Below are positions 4,542-8,870 of a DNA stretch of 8,870 bases, piece after piece. Each line of letters begins with the position of its first letter. The first letter of the stretch is position 1. The notes below the pieces were generated by a model. The model did not search any database. It saw only the letters and a program-made list of their open reading frames with translations, and was not told where the DNA came from. The translations under genes and the position numbers were made by a program. Source of the stretch: CBDTTW01 sp965363675 (GTDB lineage Bacteria; Bacteroidota; Rhodothermia; Rhodothermales; DASSAV01); contig CBDTTW010000126.1 in NCBI GenBank assembly GCA_965363675.1, positions 1 through 8,870 of the forward strand. The letters run 5' to 3'.

Positions 4542-6791
4542 ATGACCCTACGCTTTCTCGCGCTCACGGCGCTGGCCGCCCTGGCTCCGGTTGCGGCCCG
4601 CGCGCAGCCCGCCTCTGTCCGGGGCCGCGTAACCGACGCCGCCGGGGCGCCGCTGCCGGGGGTGAACGTGTACGTCGAGGGGCGGGGGCAGGGCGCCGTC
4701 ACGAACGCCGACGGGACGTATGCCCTCGGCGGCATCGCGCCCGGCCCGGCGCGCCTCGTGGCCTCGTCGATAGGCTACGAGCGGGCCGTGCAGCCGCTCG
4801 ACGCCGCGCCGGGCGGGGCCTACGAGCGCCACTTCACGCTTGCCGAGACTACGCTTCAGTCCGGCGAGGTCGTCGTGACGGCCTCGCGGCGGGCGCAGGT
4901 GGCCGGCTCGGCGCCGGTCAGCCTGAGCGTGCTCACGCCGCAAGACCTGGAGTCGCGCAACATCGTCACGCTCGACGGCGCCCTGCGACAGATCCACGGC
5001 GTGCAGGTCGCCGGCAACCAGATCAACATCCGGGGCGCCTCAGGGTTTTCGTACAACGTAGGCAGCCGCGTGCTGCTGCTCGTGGACGGCGCGCCGATGC
5101 TCTCGCCCGAGTCGGGCGGCGTGCCGCTCGACGCCGTGCCGCTCTCGCGCATCGAGCAGATCGAGGTGGTGCGCGGCCCCGGCTCGGCGCTCTACGGCGC
5201 CGGGGCGCTCGGCGGCGTCGTGAACCTGATCACGCGCGCCTACCCGGCGCGCCCCGAAACCGAGCTGACGCTTTTCGGCGGCGCCCACGAGCCCGCCCGC
5301 TACCCTGCCTGGCGCAAGGCGTGGCCGGGCGGCGACCGCTTCCGCGGGCTGGGCGGCGCCTCGGCCGCGCACGCGCGACGCCTCGGGCGGGCGGGGGGCT
5401 TCTGGGCGGCGACCTCGCTGCGCAACGACGCGGGCTACATGGACTACAACCAGCGCCGCACCTGGCAATCGCTGGGCAAGCTCGGCTGGGCGCCCGGCCC
5501 CGGCCTGCGCCTGGCCCTGCTCGGCGGGTACACCTGGAGCCAGTACGACAGCTTCTTCTACTGGAACGGCATCAACGACGCGCTCAGCCCGGGCCGCCTC
5601 GACCTCGTCCGGTCCGGCGCGCGCGGGGCCAACGATCTGCGCTCGACGCTGCTGAGCGTTTTTCCGACGGCGACGCTGCTGCCGAGCCCGCGCCTGAGCC
5701 TTGCGGCGCGCGGACGCTTCTACCGCGCCCGCTACATGCCGCTCGACGACTCGGGCGCCGTCCGCAGCCGCGACAAGTTTACGACGGGCTACCGCGCCGG
5801 GGCCGAACTCCAGGCCGACTGGCAGGCCGCGCCGGGGCGCCACCTCACGCTCGGCGTGAGCGCCGACGGCATGGCGGCGCGCTCCGAGTTCTTCTCCGGC
5901 CAGGGAGGCGGCCTCGCGCGCGGCCAGCCCGAGGGCGCCGCCTTCGCTCAGTGGGACGAGCAGCTCTCGCGCCGGCTCAGCCTCGTGGCGGGCCTGCGCT
6001 TCGACGCCTACCAGATCGACCAGGCCGAGGCCGCCGCGCGCCTGAGCCCCAAGCTCGCCGCCGCGTACCGCCTCACCGAGCGGTTCACGGCGCGCGCCTC
6101 GTTCGGGCAGGGCTTCCGCATCCCGAGCATCGCCGAGCGGTTCACGAACAACCAGGAGTTCTTCCCGATTCTGCCCAACCTGAAGCTGCGGCCCGAGGAG
6201 AGCACCGGCTTCGAGGTGGGCGGGCGCTACGGCGGCGCGCTCGGCCGGGGCCTTGCCCTGGAGCTGGACCTGGCGGGCTTCCACAACACCTACCGCAACC
6301 TCGTCGAGCCGCGTTTCCTGGCGCAGGGCGGGGCCGCCGGCTTCCGCTTCGAGAACCTGAGCGATGCGCGCGTGGCCGGCCTGGAGGCGTCCGTAGAGCT
6401 TGCCGCCGGGGCGGGCGCACGCCACGCCCTCCAGGCAGGCTACACCCTGCTCGACGCCCGCGACCGGACGCTCGACGCTCCGCTTGCGCTCCGGCCCCGG
6501 CATCAGTTCAAGGCGTCGGCGCGTACGCGGGCCGTGGGCGCCCTTGAACTGGGGGCCGACGTGCGCCTGGCCTCCCGCCCCGAGCGCGTCGATACGGACT
6601 TCGCCCGCTTCGTCCCCGACGCCGATGTAATGCTGCCCGTGCGCGTCGTGGACGCCCGCATCGGGCTGGCGCGCCCGGCCTGGAGCCTGTTCCTCAACGC
6701 CGAGAACGTGTTCGACTACTACTACATGGAGCGCCCGGCCCTTTTGGCCCCGCCCCGCCAGTACCGGATTTCCCTGACGACGCGCTTCTGA
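4542..6791 (+). CDS. TonB-dependent outer-membrane receptor with carboxypeptidase-like regulatory domain
   Basis: A 749-residue gated beta-barrel that would import a scarce ligand using TonB/ExbB/ExbD energy. A signal peptide (1-21, ending AARA) precedes a carboxypeptidase-regulatory-like domain (about 25-100) with GRVTDAAGAPLPGVNVYV and NADGTYALGGI. That domain is typical of Bacteroidota receptors. A TonB-box-like EVVVTASR sits at 109-116. The plug runs about 120-232 and includes INIRGASGFS (161-170), LLLVDGAPM (178-186) and IEQIEVVRGPGSALYG (204-219). The barrel follows, with GQGFRIPSIAERF and LRPEESTGFEVGGRY, and the chain ends in SLTTRF with the terminal Phe needed for barrel insertion. 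The size suits siderophore, cobalamin or metal-complex receptors rather than the larger SusC type. There is no SusD partner; the only neighbour in the operon is the small lipoprotein. The ligand cannot be told from sequence. The ATG has no Shine-Dalgarno sequence. Confidence 0.93.
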   Translation: MTLRFLALTALAALAPVAARAQPASVRGRVTDAAGAPLPGVNVYVEGRGQGAVTNADGTYALGGIAPGPARLVASSIGYERAVQPLDAAPGGAYERHFTLAETTLQSGEVVVTASRRAQVAGSAPVSLSVLTPQDLESRNIVTLDGALRQIHGVQVAGNQINIRGASGFSYNVGSRVLLLVDGAPMLSPESGGVPLDAVPLSRIEQIEVVRGPGSALYGAGALGGVVNLITRAYPARPETELTLFGGAHEPARYPAWRKAWPGGDRFRGLGGASAAHARRLGRAGGFWAATSLRNDAGYMDYNQRRTWQSLGKLGWAPGPGLRLALLGGYTWSQYDSFFYWNGINDALSPGRLDLVRSGARGANDLRSTLLSVFPTATLLPSPRLSLAARGRFYRARYMPLDDSGAVRSRDKFTTGYRAGAELQADWQAAPGRHLTLGVSADGMAARSEFFSGQGGGLARGQPEGAAFAQWDEQLSRRLSLVAGLRFDAYQIDQAEAAARLSPKLAAAYRLTERFTARASFGQGFRIPSIAERFTNNQEFFPILPNLKLRPEESTGFEVGGRYGGALGRGLALELDLAGFHNTYRNLVEPRFLAQGGAAGFRFENLSDARVAGLEASVELAAGAGARHALQAGYTLLDARDRTLDAPLALRPRHQFKASARTRAVGALELGADVRLASRPERVDTDFARFVPDADVMLPVRVVDARIGLARPAWSLFLNAENVFDYYYMERPALLAPPRQYRISLTTRF

Positions 6792-6842
6792 GCCGCGCCC
6801 GCGCCGTTATCTTACCCTCCCGCCCACCAGCTTCGCCGCCGC

Positions 6843-8138
6843 ATGAACCGCCGCACGTTTCTCGAAACCTCCTCGGCCGCCCTCGCCGGGAGCCTCGCGT
6901 TTCCGGGCCTCGTGCTCGGGCGCCGCCGTCCCTACCGCACCGCCCTCATCGGCTCGGGCTGGTGGGGCATGAACATCCTCCGGACGGCCATCGAGGCCGG
7001 GCAAAGCCAGGTCGTCGGGCTGGCCGACGTAGACGCCGCCGCCCTGGAAGCCGCCGCCGCCGAGGTGCAGCGGCTTACCGGCGCCGCGCCCCGCCGCTTC
7101 CGCGACTACCGCGACCTTCTGGCCGAGACGCGCCCCGAAATCGTCATTGTCGCCACGCCGGACCACTGGCACGCGCTCGCCATGATCGCCGCCGTGGAAG
7201 CCGGAGCCGATGTCTACGTCGAGAAGCCCATCTCGCACACGCTCAACGAAGGTCGCGCCATGGTCGCCGCCGCGCGCAAGCATGGGCGCGTGGTGCAGGT
7301 GGGCACCCACCGCCGCGCCTCGCCGCACTGCGCCGGCGCCCGCGACTTCATCCGCTCGGGCAAGCTCGGCAAAATCGGGTCCGTGCGCGCCTTCGTCCAC
7401 TACGGCGGCGGCCCCGGCGAGCCCGCCCCCGACGCCGAGCCCCCCGCCGGGCTCGACTGGGACTTCTGGTGCGGCCCCGCGCCGCTGCGCCCCTTCAACC
7501 CCCGCCTGCACCCGCGCGGCTTCCGCCAGTACCTCGACTACGCCAACGGCCAGATCGGCGACTGGGGCATCCACTGGCTCGACCAGATCCTCTGGATCAT
7601 GGACGAGGAGCCCTACCCGCATACCGTGTTCTCCAACGGCGGCCGCTTCATCAAGCAGGACGGCGCCGACGCCCCCGATACCCAGCTCGCCGCGTTCTCC
7701 TTCGAGACGCACACCGTGCACTGGGAGCACCGCCAGTACGGCGGCAACGGCCCCGAGCGCCACAGCATCGGCTGCTACTTCTACGGAACCGAAGGCGCCT
7801 TCCACCTCGGCTGGCAGGACGGCTGGACCTTCTACCCCACCGGGCGCGGCAAACAGATCCTCCATGAGGACCCGCAACTTCACATGCCCGACCAGCAGAA
7901 CATCCGCGAGCTGTGGGCGGACTTCCTCGGCGCCGTCGAGACGCGCGGCCGCCCCGTCGCCGACATCGAGGCCGGGCACCGCGCCACGTCGATGAGCCTG
8001 CTCGGGATGCTCGCGCTCAAGCTCGGCCGCAGCATCCGCTGGGACGGCGAGCAGGAGCAGGCCGTGGGCGACCCGGAGGCCAACGCCCTGCTCTCGCGCC
8101 CCTACCGCGCCCCGTGGGTCTACCCCCGGATCGCCTGA
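6843..8138 (+). CDS. Tat-exported Gfo/Idh/MocA-family oxidoreductase
   Basis: A 431-residue NAD(P)-dependent oxidoreductase of the Gfo/Idh/MocA family, which mostly acts on sugars, inositols or their glycosides. The N-terminus NRRTFLETSS followed by AALAGSLAFPGLVLG is a Tat signal (twin Arg at 3-4), so the folded, cofactor-loaded enzyme is probably exported to the periplasm. The Rossmann domain starts with ALIGSGWWGMN (34-44), giving G37-x-G39-x-x-G42. VATPDHWHA lies at 103-111, and the family EKP motif (127-129) is in VYVEKPISH. The C-terminal catalytic domain has GDWGIHWLDQ (239-248), with His244 at the usual catalytic position. It begins 51 bases after the receptor gene. A TATCTTACC motif at 6808-6816 might be its own promoter element, though co-transcription is also possible. 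The substrate is unknown. It converges on the NIPSNAP gene with an 8-base gap. Confidence 0.92.
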   Translation: MNRRTFLETSSAALAGSLAFPGLVLGRRRPYRTALIGSGWWGMNILRTAIEAGQSQVVGLADVDAAALEAAAAEVQRLTGAAPRRFRDYRDLLAETRPEIVIVATPDHWHALAMIAAVEAGADVYVEKPISHTLNEGRAMVAAARKHGRVVQVGTHRRASPHCAGARDFIRSGKLGKIGSVRAFVHYGGGPGEPAPDAEPPAGLDWDFWCGPAPLRPFNPRLHPRGFRQYLDYANGQIGDWGIHWLDQILWIMDEEPYPHTVFSNGGRFIKQDGADAPDTQLAAFSFETHTVHWEHRQYGGNGPERHSIGCYFYGTEGAFHLGWQDGWTFYPTGRGKQILHEDPQLHMPDQQNIRELWADFLGAVETRGRPVADIEAGHRATSMSLLGMLALKLGRSIRWDGEQEQAVGDPEANALLSRPYRAPWVYPRIA

Positions 8139-8146
8139 GGGCTGCG

Positions 8147-8870
8147 CTACATCTGCGAAGCGCCCGTCGGCCGCAGGATGAAGTCGGTGATGGTCGTCAC
8201 GGTGTCGTTGTACTCCTCTCGGCCGCTGAGCGCTTTCCAGGCGGGGCTGTTGCCGAACTGGTCCCAGTTGCGGTCGCGGGCGGCCATGTCGTCGAAGACG
8301 AGCATGTAGGTCAGGTTGGGCATGCGCGGCCCGATGATCGTTTCGCCGAAGAAGACGGGCGTAAGGCCGGTGTCGCGGAAGATCTGGATTTCGCCGCCCT
8401 CGTTGAACATCTCGATTTTCTTACGCGCCGCCTTTTCGCCGTGGCTCTCGTAGATGCGCAGCTCGAAGATGCGGTTTTTCTTCTCCAGGAGCGCCTCCGG
8501 CGCCTCGATTTTCGGCATGTGCGTAAAGGCGCGCAGCAGCGAGCTTTCCATGCGGGCGTAGGCGGGCTCGGGCAGCGGCGCGTCCAGGTACGGCGCGGCG
8601 GCGGCGCGGTAGGCGGGGTCCTCGGCCAGGCGCGCCTCCGCCCCCGCGACCGATTCGAGCGTCGGGTGCGGCAGCAGCACGTAGAGCGAAGGCGCGTTGG
8701 GCCCGTAGCGCACGGTAAACACGCCCACCGGCCCGATGCCGAGGCGGTTGTAGGCGGGCACGGCTACGTCCTTGAGGTAGTCGTTCAGGATGCTGCGGCG
8801 CGGCCCCTGCACTTGCGTGTAGTGGCGCAGCTCGAAGTACTGGCGGCCGTCGGCGGCGGGGGCGGCGGCC
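8147..8870 (-). CDS. Tandem NIPSNAP-domain protein, 5' end beyond right edge
   Basis: The visible 240 residues hold two NIPSNAP (ferredoxin-like, dimeric alpha/beta barrel) domains. The first begins YFELRHYTQVQGPRR (fragment residues about 11-105). The second begins IFELRIYESHGEKAARKK (about 134-232), with TPVFFGETI and NLTYMLVFDDMAARDRNWDQF. The reading frame stays open to the edge. A GTG at 8812 lies inside the first domain, so it is not the true start. The upstream residues AAAPAADGRQ look like a linker after a signal peptide, suggesting an exported protein, but the signal itself is outside the window. NIPSNAP proteins in Bacteroidota and Planctomycetes are often secreted and occur near exported Gfo/Idh/MocA enzymes. 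Their biochemical role is unclear. It is convergent with the oxidoreductase and ends in QM followed by TAG. Confidence 0.88.
   Translation of the reverse strand, partial: AAAPAADGRQYFELRHYTQVQGPRRSILNDYLKDVAVPAYNRLGIGPVGVFTVRYGPNAPSLYVLLPHPTLESVAGAEARLAEDPAYRAAAAPYLDAPLPEPAYARMESSLLRAFTHMPKIEAPEALLEKKNRIFELRIYESHGEKAARKKIEMFNEGGEIQIFRDTGLTPVFFGETIIGPRMPNLTYMLVFDDMAARDRNWDQFGNSPAWKALSGREEYNDTVTTITDFILRPTGASQM

Noticed and set aside
5040..6503. 487-codon minus-strand frame inside the receptor gene
   Set aside because: Antisense shadow with Ala/Arg/Glu-rich sequence and no domain; a product of high GC at third positions.
4415..6547. 710-codon plus-strand frame overlapping the TonB receptor
   Set aside because: It is an Arg/Pro/Ala-rich shadow frame; the receptor frame carries all family motifs.
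6807..7979. 390-codon minus-strand frame opposite the oxidoreductase
   Set aside because: Ala/Gly/Val-rich antisense shadow; the plus-strand gene has clear Rossmann and EKP motifs.
8147..8812. NIPSNAP gene starting at GTG 8812
   Set aside because: The frame continues upstream to the window edge and encodes the start of the first NIPSNAP domain (YFELRHYTQ), so the GTG is internal.

Overview
The window looks like ordinary chromosomal DNA from a high-GC member of the Bacteroidota, most likely the Rhodothermia (Rhodothermus/Salinibacter side). This rests on strong G/C preference at third codon positions, almost no Shine-Dalgarno sequences, a TonB receptor with an N-terminal carboxypeptidase-regulatory-like domain, Tat-exported Gfo/Idh/MocA and NIPSNAP genes, and Bacteroidota-like promoter motifs. 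The assignment is an inference from gene style, because no rRNA is present.

Layout. (1) Positions 1-760, minus strand: a tRNA cluster read right to left as Thr(TGT), Tyr(GTA), Gly(TCC), Thr(GGT), then the first 17 codons of tuf (EF-Tu), which runs off the left edge. This is the same order as the classical E. coli thrU-tyrU-glyT-thrT-tufB operon. A near-consensus promoter (TTGACT, 17 bp, TATATT) sits in front of the cluster. An intrinsic terminator lies between the last tRNA and tuf, followed by two more hairpins in the tuf leader. (2) Positions 834-3719, minus strand: a tight four-gene operon queA-ispD-ispF-dedA with gaps of 12, 4 and 2 bases. It combines queuosine tRNA modification, two steps of the MEP isoprenoid pathway and a DedA-family membrane protein. 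(3) Positions 3720-4067: a 348-base divergent intergenic region with a possible queA promoter and several stem-loops. (4) Positions 4068-6791, plus strand: a small predicted lipoprotein, apparently starting at a rare ATT codon, 6 bases ahead of a TonB-dependent outer-membrane receptor. (5) Positions 6843-8138, plus strand: a Tat-exported Gfo/Idh/MocA oxidoreductase. (6) Positions 8147-8870, minus strand: a convergent tandem NIPSNAP-domain protein, cut by the right edge.

How they fit together. The left half is translation and isoprenoid housekeeping: tRNAs and EF-Tu, QueA (whose substrates include tRNA-Tyr(GUA), encoded nearby), and IspD/IspF, whose products feed undecaprenyl phosphate. DedA-family proteins have been linked to recycling of that lipid carrier. 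The right half is envelope and periplasmic: outer-membrane uptake plus exported enzymes of unknown substrate. I see no mobile element, CRISPR array, defence island or clearly new system. The points most worth a second look are the terminator and hairpins before tuf, the structured queA leader, the ATT-start lipoprotein paired with the receptor, and a recurring TAnnTTACC motif.
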